Shown here: positions 1-7,688 of the stretch, piece by piece
Layout: every line of letters starts with the position of its first letter
How positions within the stretch are numbered: position 1 is the first letter of the stretch
Source: Litoreibacter arenae DSM 19593
GTDB lineage: Bacteria > Pseudomonadota > Alphaproteobacteria > Rhodobacterales > Rhodobacteraceae
Reading direction: 5' to 3'
Length of the DNA stretch: 64,000 nt
Assembly: GCF_000442275.2 (NCBI RefSeq)
Contig: NZ_KE557314.1
Coordinates: 651,085-715,084, forward strand
Translations under genes and position numbers: made by a program
The notes under the pieces: generated by a model
Databases searched by the model: none
Told to the model about the DNA's origin: nothing
Seen by the model: the letters and a program-made list of their open reading frames with translations, nothing else

Positions 1-349
1 TGATTACTTCGATGTCATGCCAGCCCGCAGTTGCGGGGCGTGGCAGGTGGAGGGTGAAATACCCCTCCTCGTCGCTTTTGGTTGTGACGTCGCCTGAACG
101 AACCTCCACCGCCTTGACCTCGTCAGTCAGGAAAAGGGACAGCATCTGCCGCATGTTCGTTAGCAGCCGCTGCCCCTTGGCGGGCTTGTTTCGCGCGATC
201 TTCGACAAGACACGACCGCGCACCACCAAGCCATCCGGCGTCGCATAGCCGATATAGGGGTCGATCACGCGTCCCTTGCCCGTTCGCCCGAAGACCCTGT
301 CGAAGAGATGCTCTGCTTTCAGCGCGACGCGGTGAATAAGCCTTTTCAT
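1..349 (-). CDS. App1-family (DUF2183) protein, N-terminal part only
   Basis: Only about 116 N-terminal residues are inside the window; the gene runs off the left edge. The protein starts MKRLIHRVALKAEHLFD and carries IDPYIGYATPDG followed by a beta-rich stretch (RGRVLSK, GYFTLHLPRPATAGWHD). This layout matches the N-terminal beta domain of the App1/DUF2183 family, whose catalytic part is a HAD-like phosphatidate phosphatase domain lying further on. The catalytic DxDxT motif is outside the window, so activity cannot be judged. The start lies 16 nt after the HupE stop on the same strand, so the two are probably cotranscribed. Family assignment is from memory of the N-terminal pattern. Confidence 0.6.
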   Translation of the reverse strand, partial: MKRLIHRVALKAEHLFDRVFGRTGKGRVIDPYIGYATPDGLVVRGRVLSKIARNKPAKGQRLLTNMRQMLSLFLTDEVKAVEVRSGDVTTKSDEEGYFTLHLPRPATAGWHDIEVI

Positions 350-365
350 GACGTCGAACGCGACC

Positions 366-1517
366 CTACAGGAAAACCCGCTCTATCGCCCAGTAAGCGC
401 CAACAATCGCGATGAAGACGGACGCAGGGATTGCGATACGGGCGCGATACCATGGCTTCTTGCCAAACCAGTAGCCGACCGCCAGATAGGCCAGCGCAAT
501 AACGGTGAGCTGGCCCACCTCGACACCCACGTTGAACCCGATCAAGCCCGCGACGAAACGGCCGGGCGCAAGGCCGAATTCGTCCAGCACGGAGGCAAAG
601 CCTAAACCATGTAGCAGCCCGAATGCGAAAATGACGATGGGCCGCCACCATGTTATGCGGCTGGTGAAGATGTTTTCGACCGCAACGTAAACGATGGACA
701 GCGCGATAAGCGGCTCCACGATAGCGGGGTTCACCGACACATAGCCGAGGCTGGCCAGCGCCAGTGTCACCGTATGCGCGACCGTGAAGACTGTGACCTG
801 CACAATCAACGGGCGCAGGTGAAGCGACAGAAAGAACAGTCCAAGGACAAACAGGATGTGGTCCAGACCCTTGGGGATGATGTGGTCGAAGCCCACCCCG
901 ATATAGCGCACGAAAACGGACATGGCGCTTTCACTGGCCGCGCCTGCACGCGGCAGTGGCTCGCTGAGTGCGCCGCCTTCCAGATACCCCGCATAGGCGT
1001 CTTCACCACCTTCGGCCTGACGAATGATGATCGGTCCATTCGCCGCCTGCCATCCAGCCCGTATGTCGCTGCCGTCAGCGGGAAGGGCGCCGGACAGGGT
1101 GACGGTCGTATCGCGGGGCAACTCCAGATTGGGCTGTTCGGCCACGCTGACGTCCATCAGGTCGAGCGACACGGGAGTGTCACCCGCGAAAACTGTAAGA
1201 CTGTCGGCGATATCGGGCCATGTTTCCCGAAGCCGCGTTGCCAGCTCCGCAGGTGGCAGCGCCCGCAGCGCGTCATATTGCTCGGCTTCCGGTGACTCGT
1301 TGGTGTCTTGCAGGCCTTCGAGGTCGATGCCTGCGACCAGCGGCTCGGCGGTCAGGCGGATGGTCATTTCGATCCGGTCGTCCGAAAGGGCGACGTCGGC
1401 GATGGCTGGCCTAATCTCGTGGGCGGATGTGGCCGACGCCATTGTGAACATCGCCAGCATTGACAATACCGCCACTTGCCCCAGCATGGTTAGCAGGTTT
1501 CTCAAAGGATTTTTCAT
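366..1517 (-). CDS. HupE/UreJ-family membrane protein
   Basis: A 383-residue protein with an N-terminal signal-like segment ending near ATSAHE, a periplasmic region of about 190 residues, and a C-terminal block of about six hydrophobic helices. That block begins VRYIGVGFDHIIPKGLDHI and contains GLLHGLGFAS and GFNVGVEVGQL, hallmarks of the HupE/UreJ_2 domain. The HupE/UreJ family is linked to nickel or cobalt uptake; here the long exported N-terminal domain is typical of the HupE/UreJ_2 branch, whose substrate is uncertain. The start at 1517 is chosen for the GGAAGGG ribosome site just upstream; longer frames would run further into the opposite gene. Its ATG shares the CATG palindrome with the divergent DUF4198 gene. 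Confidence 0.72.
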   Translation of the reverse strand: MKNPLRNLLTMLGQVAVLSMLAMFTMASATSAHEIRPAIADVALSDDRIEMTIRLTAEPLVAGIDLEGLQDTNESPEAEQYDALRALPPAELATRLRETWPDIADSLTVFAGDTPVSLDLMDVSVAEQPNLELPRDTTVTLSGALPADGSDIRAGWQAANGPIIIRQAEGGEDAYAGYLEGGALSEPLPRAGAASESAMSVFVRYIGVGFDHIIPKGLDHILFVLGLFFLSLHLRPLIVQVTVFTVAHTVTLALASLGYVSVNPAIVEPLIALSIVYVAVENIFTSRITWWRPIVIFAFGLLHGLGFASVLDEFGLAPGRFVAGLIGFNVGVEVGQLTVIALAYLAVGYWFGKKPWYRARIAIPASVFIAIVGAYWAIERVFL

Positions 1518-2322
1518 GTCGCCCTTCCGCATTCTTGTTTCCGCCGCCTTGGTGTCGTGGGCCGCCGCTGGCCACACGCACGAGTTCTGGATTTCGCCCG
1601 AGGCCTACGTGACCCAGAACGGTGGCAAGGTTCAAGCGCAACTTCGGGTGGGGGAGGAGTTTGGCGGTGCCTCATATTCTTTTAATCCCAAGCGCTTCGG
1701 ACGGTTCGATTTGGTGGCGCACAGCCAAGTGACCCCTGTTACAGGGCGGCTGGGGGACAGCCCGGCCCTGAACATGGCCGCACCTGACAGTGGACTACTA
1801 ACTATCGTGCACGAGACCGGAGACAACCTGCTGACCTATACCAGTCTCGAAAAGTTCGCGAAGTTCGCGAAACACAAGGATTTCGAGTGGGCCGTCGAGG
1901 ATCATGTCGAGCGCGGGCTGCCGACCGACCGGTTTATGGAGCGCTACCGTCGCTACGCAAAGAGCCTTGTCGCAGTGGGCGACGGTCAAGGGGCAGACAG
2001 CGAAGTGGGGCTGAGAACTGAAATCGTGGCGCTGGCCAACCCCTATACGGACGCGCTAACGGAATTTCCGGTGAAGGTCTTGCTGGACGGCGCCCCCCGC
2101 GCCGACGCGCAGGTCGAGCTGTTCGAGAAGACCCCCGACGGCGAAGTTGCCATAACCCTCTATCGCACCGACGCAAAAGGCATCGCCACATTTCCGGTCA
2201 AGGCAGGCCATGAATATCTGGTCGACGCGGTGGAGCTATTGCCCCTGAACGAAGGCGACCCCGCCAAGTTTCCGGTTTGGCTGTCGCTGTGGGCATCCTT
2301 GACCTTCAAGATGCCTGAATAG
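1516..2322 (+). CDS. DUF4198 (NikM-like) exported protein
   Basis: A 268-residue protein with a cleavable signal peptide (MSPFRILVSAALVSWAAAGH) and a mature end starting THEFWISPEAY. The H(E/D)(F/L)W motif right after the signal cleavage site is the signature of DUF4198 proteins, which often sit beside Ni/Co transport genes and are proposed periplasmic metal-handling components. The C-terminal part resembles a transthyretin/CarboxypepD-type beta sandwich (VKVLLDGAPRADAQVELFE, then GIATFPVKAGHEYLVDA). Pairing with the divergent HupE/UreJ gene supports a shared metal-related role, but this is inference. The start has AAAGGA seven bases upstream, and that ribosome site lies inside the opposite gene's coding sequence. 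Confidence 0.7.
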   Translation: MSPFRILVSAALVSWAAAGHTHEFWISPEAYVTQNGGKVQAQLRVGEEFGGASYSFNPKRFGRFDLVAHSQVTPVTGRLGDSPALNMAAPDSGLLTIVHETGDNLLTYTSLEKFAKFAKHKDFEWAVEDHVERGLPTDRFMERYRRYAKSLVAVGDGQGADSEVGLRTEIVALANPYTDALTEFPVKVLLDGAPRADAQVELFEKTPDGEVAITLYRTDAKGIATFPVKAGHEYLVDAVELLPLNEGDPAKFPVWLSLWASLTFKMPE

Positions 2323-2440
2323 AAAAAGCCCCGATCTGACCATCAGACCGAGGCTCTTGTCTATGTAGCACCCGATGCGGCGATCTGGGTGGGGGCTGAT
2401 CACACCGCACCGGGCTTGAGCTTACACTCGCTACAGGTCG
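2323..2440 (-). ncRNA. Candidate structured small RNA with intrinsic terminator
   Basis: The gap between the DUF4198 stop and DUF2794 is highly structured. Read on the minus strand it has an outer stem TGTAGC/GCTACA (2430-2435 with 2364-2369), an inner ten-pair stem CCCGGTGCGG/CCGCATCGGG (2405-2414 with 2371-2380, one G-U pair), and a possible GAG/CTC mini-hairpin in the bulge. It ends with a twelve-pair hairpin (2327-2355, loop of five) followed directly by five U. That is the profile of a short RNA ending at a Rho-independent terminator. No known family motif (SRP, 6S, tmRNA, RNase P) was recognised. Alternatively the last hairpin is only a terminator for the convergent DUF4198 gene. The 5' end is a guess. 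Confidence 0.4.
2327..2355. terminator. Strong hairpin, U-tract on the minus strand
   Basis: Arms AGCCCCGATCTG (2327-2338) and CAGACCGAGGCT (2344-2355) pair over twelve positions with two G-U pairs on the minus strand, around a five-base loop. Five A residues at 2323-2327 give a UUUUU tail on the minus transcript. On the plus strand the hairpin is followed by CTTGTCT, so it could also end DUF4198 transcription, less efficiently. Confidence 0.7.
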
Positions 2441-2557
2441 ATGTTTCACCTGCAACTGAGGCGGTATCGCGGACGAAGAATGATATTGCTTGGGTTATCG
2501 CGCGGCATTTTGAAGGCAGAGCTTGATTTGAGGGCGAAGCCGCCCCACCATATCATC

Positions 2558-2899
2558 ATGAACCAAAACGCACCGATCCCGTTCCGCCCCGGTCCGGCCG
2601 AAAAGGTCGCCTTTCAGCGTCGGGAATTGGGAGACATCCTCACGTTGTATGGCCGCATGGTCGCCGCAGGTGAATGGCGGGATTACGGCATCTCGATGCT
2701 CAAGGACGTGGCCGTGTTTTCGATCTTCAGGCGCGCGGCGGAACATCCCATTTACCGGATCGAAAAGCGCCCCAAGCTTGCCACCAAGCAGCAGACCTAC
2801 GCGGTCATCGGCATGGACGGACGGATCTTGAAGCGGGGCGCGGACCTGAAGCAGGTGTTGCGGGTGTTGGAAAAGAAACTGATCCGCGCAGTCGATTAG
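2558..2899 (+). CDS. DUF2794 family protein
   Basis: A 113-residue soluble protein with no signal or membrane segment. Recognisable family blocks are [35 protein letters not shown] and [17 protein letters not shown]2794 is a small conserved alphaproteobacterial family of unknown function; nothing in the sequence suggests a reaction. The start at 2558 ([16 protein letters not shown]) fits the family's short N-terminus, while the longer frame to 2441 would cover the structured RNA region. Its stop overlaps the convergent NlpC/P60 stop by four bases (TTAG). Confidence 0.75.
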   Translation: MNQNAPIPFRPGPAEKVAFQRRELGDILTLYGRMVAAGEWRDYGISMLKDVAVFSIFRRAAEHPIYRIEKRPKLATKQQTYAVIGMDGRILKRGADLKQVLRVLEKKLIRAVD

Positions 2900-3723
2900 G
2901 GCCGTTTGACAGACGTGACCGGCCCGCCACCCGCAGACTCGATGCGTTTGATTGCATCCGACAACCCCTCGTAGGCGACCGCCATGTGGTGGGCATTTGC
3001 GTGCAGGATGGCATCCTCGCCCGACACCAATGCGACATGACCCTTCCAGAACACCAGATCGCCACGTTGCGCGTCAGCGACATCCACTAGGGTTCCGATA
3101 TCGGCTTCCTGCATGTCGCTGTCACGGGGGCAGTCCATGCCACAGCTACGCCAGGCGATCTGAACCAGTCCGGAGCAATCAATACCGTGCCGCGTGCTGC
3201 CGCCCCAAAGATATGGCGTTCCCAGATACAGATCAGCGACCGCTACCGGATCATTCATCCGCTGCCCGAGCGGCAACAGGTGCGCCGTCGGCACGTAGCC
3301 GCCATTGGACAGGCGTGACCATGTGCCTTCCTCCTCCATCACCTGAACCTCGGACCCGAGGTAGAGCGCGCCTTGGTTCATCAGCTTCATGTTGGGGCCG
3401 GGATAGATGTGGGTGCACGGCATCGACACCCAATGGCTGGCGTCATGCGGGCGGTCGAGCAGGTCTTCCTGCACATAGCCGCAATACCCGTCATGCACCG
3501 CCTGCCCGAAGGCAAAGCCGTTGCGCCGCTCCAGTACGTTGAACAGATCGCCATAGATCAGCTGCGCGGTGCGACGCCCCTCCGGACGGCCCATGATATC
3601 TGCGAAGGCCGAGCCGCATTGCGCAATTTCGCCGTCGGTGTAGCGGGGGGCATCCACCTCGCCGCGCAGGTAGCTAGCGGCGACGCGGCCATTGGCCGGA
3701 GTGATACGTGTGTCATGGCTCAC
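2896..3723 (-). CDS. NlpC/P60 family peptidase with SH3-like domains
   Basis: A 275-residue protein. Residues about 60-155 form bacterial SH3-like modules ([29 protein letters not shown]) and residues about 160-260 an NlpC/P60 peptidase domain. The catalytic cysteine is in [12 protein letters not shown], the histidine in [10 protein letters not shown], with a third polar residue in HANAHHM. The family cleaves gamma-D-glutamyl-diaminopimelate or related peptide bonds in peptidoglycan fragments, often in recycling. No signal peptide is visible, which fits cytoplasmic turnover of muropeptides. The GTG start overlaps the upstream aminopeptidase stop (GTGA), implying translational coupling; both may act on small peptides. 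Confidence 0.88.
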   Translation of the reverse strand: MSHDTRITPANGRVAASYLRGEVDAPRYTDGEIAQCGSAFADIMGRPEGRRTAQLIYGDLFNVLERRNGFAFGQAVHDGYCGYVQEDLLDRPHDASHWVSMPCTHIYPGPNMKLMNQGALYLGSEVQVMEEEGTWSRLSNGGYVPTAHLLPLGQRMNDPVAVADLYLGTPYLWGGSTRHGIDCSGLVQIAWRSCGMDCPRDSDMQEADIGTLVDVADAQRGDLVFWKGHVALVSGEDAILHANAHHMAVAYEGLSDAIKRIESAGGGPVTSVKRP

Positions 3724-5117
3724 AGGTCGAGCACCTTGGGCAAGGCCGCCAGAATGGCACGGGCGCCCATACCCACGCCGCCCTTAGGGCGTGCGTGTGC
3801 GGGGGAAGGTTGCCAGCCATAGATGTCGAAATGCGCAAATCTGGAGGTGTCGGTGACGAAACGCCTCAGAAACAACGCGGCGGTGATCGTTCCCGCAAAG
3901 CCGCCTTTGGGGGCGTTGTCCAGATCGGCAATGCCCGGCTCGATCATAGTCTCATAGGGGTCGTGAAATGGCAGCTCCCAAACAGGATCGCGAGCTTGCC
4001 GCGCGCCATTGCGCAGGGCATCGGCCAACGGCGTGTCATCCGTGAAGAAGGGCGCGATATCAGGCCCGACCGCCACGCGCGCCGCGCCGGTCAGCGTGGC
4101 CATGCAGATCATCAGATCGGGCGGGGTTTCGTCGGCAAGCGCCAGCGCGTCGGCCAAAACCAAGCGGCCTTCCGCGTCGGTGTTATTGATTTCGACCGTG
4201 AGCCCCTTGCGCGAGGTCAGAATGTCCTGCGGTCGGTAGGCAGAGCCGTCGATCGAGTTCTCCACCGCCGGGATCAGGACCCGCAAACGCAGCTTGAGAC
4301 CAGTCGCCATGATCATATGCGCCAGTCCCAGCACCGTCGCAGCACCGCCCATGTCTTTCTTCATAAGCCCCATGGACCCCGCAGGCTTGATATTCAGCCC
4401 GCCGGTATCAAAGCACACGCCTTTGCCAACCAAGGTCAGCGTCGGGCCTTCAGAGCCCCACGTCATATCAATCAGACGCGGTGGTGTGGCAGAAGCGCGG
4501 CCGACGGTGTGGATCATCGGAAAGTTCTGATCCAGCAAAGCGTCGCCCGTGATCATTTTAACCTGCGCGCCATGTGCCTTTGCCAACTCGGTCGCCGCAT
4601 CTTCCAGTTTATCCGGCCCCATGTCCGACGCGGGCGTGTTGATCAGGTCGCGAGTCAGCGCCTCTCCGGCGGCGATGGCTTCCAGCTTGTCCTTATCCAC
4701 GCCTTCAGGGCACACCAACCTCGCCTCATGTGGCGGCTGGGCGCGATATATCTCGAATGCGTATTGCGACAGAAGCCACGCCAGGGCGTGTTCTTCGGCG
4801 TCCTCGATGTCGTGCGAGCTTGCGAGCTTGTAATTTCCCTTAGGCAGCTTGGAAGCCACAGTCGCCATCACGAACCGTTCACGGGCGCGGGTCTTGTTAT
4901 CACCGAGACCGGCGAGCGCCATGGCGACCTCGCCACCTTCACCCGGAATGGTGCAGACTGCGCCAGACGCCGCCTTGAAACCGTGACGGTCAACCCATGT
5001 CCGCACTGTTTGTGGCTGGTCTTTCGACCAAGCGTCCAGCTGGTCCGCTGAAAGCGCGAAAAGCTCGACCGCGTCGGCCTTGGGGTCGGCAAATTTCAGC
5101 CGTGTGTGGTTCAACAT
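3720..5117 (-). CDS. M17 leucyl aminopeptidase family protein
   Basis: A 465-residue cytosolic metallopeptidase. The C-terminal M17 catalytic domain shows the metal-binding blocks [30 protein letters not shown] and [14 protein letters not shown], followed by [12 protein letters not shown]. The family uses two divalent metals to remove N-terminal residues from peptides. The start at 5117 ([15 protein letters not shown]) has AAGGCGGG upstream; the longer frame adds an unlikely extension. Closely coupled (GTGA) to the NlpC/P60 peptidase, suggesting a peptide-recycling operon, with a small unknown gene 80 bases upstream on the same strand. Confidence 0.9.
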   Translation of the reverse strand: MLNHTRLKFADPKADAVELFALSADQLDAWSKDQPQTVRTWVDRHGFKAASGAVCTIPGEGGEVAMALAGLGDNKTRARERFVMATVASKLPKGNYKLASSHDIEDAEEHALAWLLSQYAFEIYRAQPPHEARLVCPEGVDKDKLEAIAAGEALTRDLINTPASDMGPDKLEDAATELAKAHGAQVKMITGDALLDQNFPMIHTVGRASATPPRLIDMTWGSEGPTLTLVGKGVCFDTGGLNIKPAGSMGLMKKDMGGAATVLGLAHMIMATGLKLRLRVLIPAVENSIDGSAYRPQDILTSRKGLTVEINNTDAEGRLVLADALALADETPPDLMICMATLTGAARVAVGPDIAPFFTDDTPLADALRNGARQARDPVWELPFHDPYETMIEPGIADLDNAPKGGFAGTITAALFLRRFVTDTSRFAHFDIYGWQPSPAHARPKGGVGMGARAILAALPKVLDL

Positions 5118-5196
5118 TCTGCCCGCCTTGATTTTGCGTCGCCAGCCTACTGCCTGCGGCGCGATCTGCAAGACCGGGTGCGCTCAAATCAGGGCT

Positions 5197-5577
5197 CTAG
5201 CCCGGTAAGTTCTGCATATCCCACACTGCGGTAAGCGAGCGGTCCGCGATGCGCCTGAGCCTGTTTAGCGTTGCGGCGAGCGGAATGCCCTCCCGAAGCA
5301 GGGCGCAGGTCATGACGTCGTCAGCCACGCGGGCGAAGCTGGTCATGCCGATATGTTGCGACGTTCTGACAAGCGCGGCTGCGCGGCTGCTGAGGAGGTC
5401 CATGTTCTGCGCCAGATAAGCGTCTTCGACATCCACCATCCCCCGCGCCAACTCGTCCATCGCCGTCGTGATCAGTGCCTCGGCCTGACCCTCCCCGAAG
5501 GAGACGCACAGTTCGACCAACCGGTCCGGGTCAACCCGCACCACTTCGCGCATTTCAAGTTTTACGATCTCTTGCAT
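5197..5577 (-). CDS. Small helical protein of unknown function (possible degenerate Hpt fold)
   Basis: A 126-residue, mostly alpha-helical, acidic protein without signal or membrane segments. I do not recognise a family with confidence. The pattern SSRAAALVRTSQHIGMTSFARVADDV loosely recalls the helix of histidine phosphotransfer (Hpt) domains, with His in TSQHIG, but the usual AHxLKG motif is absent. It lies upstream of the aminopeptidase on the same strand and divergent from the carbonic anhydrase. An AGGGGTG ribosome site precedes the ATG. Coding confidence is moderate because composition and frame fit the neighbours. Confidence 0.6.
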   Translation of the reverse strand: MQEIVKLEMREVVRVDPDRLVELCVSFGEGQAEALITTAMDELARGMVDVEDAYLAQNMDLLSSRAAALVRTSQHIGMTSFARVADDVMTCALLREGIPLAATLNRLRRIADRSLTAVWDMQNLPG

Positions 5578-5721
5578 ATAGCACCCCTAATCCTGTGCCC
5601 CTCACAGCACCGGGTGACCATCGACGGGGAAGCTGAACAAACTCTTTCGCGCTTGCGTAGATTTCGCTCGAATTTCACGTCAATTCGACCTAGTTATCCC
5701 CAAAACATACCGGAGGGCCCC

Positions 5722-6369
5722 ATGCACCGCGCGAAACCGCTGCCGCAGTACCTGATCAAACGCTTTCAAGGTTGGAAGGCGACGACCTACGCCGAGAATG
5801 AGCCTTGGTATCGCCACCTCGCCGCCGACGGGCAGTACCCGCGTGCGATGGTGATTTCGTGCTGCGACAGCCGCGTGCATGTCACCTCCATTTTCGGGGC
5901 AGAACAAGGCGAGTTTTTCATCCATCGCAACATCGCCAACCTTGTGCCGCCCTACAACCCTGACGGCGAGTATCACGGCACCTCGGCGGCCATCGAGTAT
6001 GCCGTAAGAGCTCTGAGAGTTTCGCATATTATCGTGCTGGGCCATTCCAATTGCGGCGGCGTCAACGGCTGTCATGACATGTGTTCGGGCAATGCTCCCG
6101 AGTTGGAAGAAAAAACCAGCTTCATCGGGCGCTGGATGGATATTCTGCGCCCCGGTTACGAGCGCGTGAAAGATATTGAAGACGAGGCGGAGCGTCGCAG
6201 CGCACTTGAGAAAGAGGCGATCCTGATCTCGCTGGAAAACCTTGCCGACTTTCCGTTCATCGCAAATGAGATGGAGCAAGGCATGCTGAGCCTGCACGGT
6301 CTTTGGACCGACACTGGCGAAGGTGCGCTTGAACACTACGTCGCAGGGACGGGGTTCGTCCCGGTTTAG
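5722..6369 (+). CDS. Beta-class carbonic anhydrase
   Basis: A 215-residue cytosolic zinc enzyme interconverting CO2 and bicarbonate. The zinc-ligand and catalytic motifs are intact: SCCDSRV (Cys, Asp-Arg dyad) near residue 47 and GHSNCGGV (His, Cys) about 55 residues later. The substrate-pocket block EFFIHRNIANLVPPY is also present. The ATG at 5722 follows a strong GGAGG ribosome site. It is the first gene of a three-gene run with an SbtA-type bicarbonate permease (25-base gap) and an SbtB-like protein, so it probably converts imported bicarbonate for carboxylases or equilibrates respiratory CO2. It is divergent from the small gene at 5197 across about 145 bases. Confidence 0.95.
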   Translation: MHRAKPLPQYLIKRFQGWKATTYAENEPWYRHLAADGQYPRAMVISCCDSRVHVTSIFGAEQGEFFIHRNIANLVPPYNPDGEYHGTSAAIEYAVRALRVSHIIVLGHSNCGGVNGCHDMCSGNAPELEEKTSFIGRWMDILRPGYERVKDIEDEAERRSALEKEAILISLENLADFPFIANEMEQGMLSLHGLWTDTGEGALEHYVAGTGFVPV

Positions 6370-6394
6370 ACCCTAACTCGCCGGAGGACCCCAA

Positions 6395-7372
6395 ATGGGC
6401 GACGTGCTATCACTGGCAGCCGAGAACCTGCTGTCCCCCCTGATCCTGTTCTTCGTTCTGGGCGTTCTCGCCGCATTCGCGCGATCCGACCTCACTATCC
6501 CGGAGGCCGCCGCGAAGGCGCTTTCCATCTATTTGCTGTTTGCCATCGGCTTCAAGGGCGGCGCATCCGTCGCCGCGCATGGTGTGGATTCCGGCCTGAT
6601 CCTTTCACTGCTGGCCGGCGGCGTCCTGTCCGCCGCGATCCCGTTTGTGGCCTTCGCGCTGTTGCGCGTGATGACACAACTCAGCACCACCGACGCCGCT
6701 GCTGTTGCGGGGCATTACGGCTCAATTTCCATCGTTACCTTCGTGGCATGTTCCAGCGCACTGACAGGGCGCGGACTGGACCCCGAGGGTTATATGGTCG
6801 CCGTCGCCGCCGTCATGGAGGCGCCCGCGATCCTGTCCGCACTGTGGCTGGTGTCACGCAAGGCAGGCGGCAGCCAGATGGACGGAGAGCTGTGGCGGGA
6901 AATCTTGCTGAACGGCTCCATCGTGTTGCTGATCGGCAGCTTCGCCATCGGGGCGATTACAGGGCAGGACGGTCTGGACAAGATTGCCAGCTTCATCGTG
7001 TCGCCGTTTCAGGGTGTTCTGTGTCTATTCCTGCTGGATATGGGCCTTGTCGCGGGTCGCGGGCTGCGGGACAGCGGCAAGTATCTGACGCCGGGTGTGT
7101 TCGTGTTCGGCATGCTGATGCCGGTCATAGGCAGCTGTTTCGGGCTGGCCGCCGGTTTGGTGCTGGGTCTGTCCATAGGCGGCACAGCGCTGTTCATGAC
7201 GCTATGCGCCTCGGCCAGCTACATCGCGGTGCCCGCGGCGATGCGCGTGGCGCTGCCGGAGGCCAACCCCTCGATCTACCTGACACTATCCTTGGGGATC
7301 ACCTTTCCCTTCAACCTGACCCTTGGCATCCCCGCCTATATCGCGATTGCCAGCCAAGTAACCGGAGGATGA
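6395..7372 (+). CDS. sbtA: SbtA-type sodium-dependent bicarbonate permease
   Basis: A 325-residue integral membrane protein with about ten hydrophobic helices. The blocks LLFAIGFKGG, VAGHYGSISIVTF and VMEAPAILSAL match the SbtA (DUF897) family known from cyanobacterial carbon concentrating. In that family SbtA imports bicarbonate with sodium. A linker near the middle (SRKAGGSQMDGELWREIL) separates the two inverted halves, as expected. GGAGG precedes the start. The gene lies between the carbonic anhydrase and an SbtB-like PII protein with only three bases before the latter, reproducing the sbtA-sbtB pairing. Substrate is inferred from family and neighbours. Confidence 0.88.
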   Translation: MGDVLSLAAENLLSPLILFFVLGVLAAFARSDLTIPEAAAKALSIYLLFAIGFKGGASVAAHGVDSGLILSLLAGGVLSAAIPFVAFALLRVMTQLSTTDAAAVAGHYGSISIVTFVACSSALTGRGLDPEGYMVAVAAVMEAPAILSALWLVSRKAGGSQMDGELWREILLNGSIVLLIGSFAIGAITGQDGLDKIASFIVSPFQGVLCLFLLDMGLVAGRGLRDSGKYLTPGVFVFGMLMPVIGSCFGLAAGLVLGLSIGGTALFMTLCASASYIAVPAAMRVALPEANPSIYLTLSLGITFPFNLTLGIPAYIAIASQVTGG

Positions 7373-7375
7373 CCC

Positions 7376-7687
7376 ATGAAAACCCATGACGCCAAACGCG
7401 TAGTGATCACAATCGAGGCCGTGATGGAAGGCCGCCTTACCGACGCGTTGCAAACGGCGGACGTGACGGGCTACTCCATCCTTCCTGTCCTTGGCGGCTC
7501 AGGCCGATCAGGACCATGGAGCCGCGAGGGGCAGGTCAGCCGCGCAGGCGGCATGGTGCAGGTGATCTGTATCGTTCACCCCGACAAGCTGGACAAGCTG
7601 CTCGAAGCGGCGTTTGCCGTGGTCGAGCGGTATATCGGCATCGTTACTGTGACCGACTGTCAGGTGCTGCGGGCGGAGCGGTTCTAG
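7376..7687 (+). CDS. sbtB: SbtB-like PII-family regulator of SbtA
   Basis: A 103-residue protein with the ferredoxin-like PII fold pattern: KRVVITIEAVMEGRLTDAL, a T-loop region GGSGRSGPWSREGQ, GMVQVICIVHPDKLDKLL and VERYIGIVTVTDCQVL. SbtB proteins bind adenyl nucleotides and control SbtA. Compared with cyanobacterial SbtB it ends soon after TDCQVLRAERF and lacks a C-terminal CGPxGC redox loop. Position three bases after sbtA with its own GGAGG site supports function as the partner subunit. It ends one base before the convergent DUF4139 gene's stop. Confidence 0.85.
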   Translation: MKTHDAKRVVITIEAVMEGRLTDALQTADVTGYSILPVLGGSGRSGPWSREGQVSRAGGMVQVICIVHPDKLDKLLEAAFAVVERYIGIVTVTDCQVLRAERF

Positions 7688-7688
7688 G

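Noticed and set aside
1024-1515. N-terminal extension of the DUF4198 protein over the HupE gene
   Set aside because: Composition is that of an antisense shadow; the signal peptide and ribosome site both support start 1516.
2323-2440. SRP RNA, 6S RNA or tmRNA identity for the structured RNA
   Set aside because: Lacks the conserved SRP GGAAGG loop, the 6S central bubble and tmRNA acceptor/CCA features, so left unidentified.
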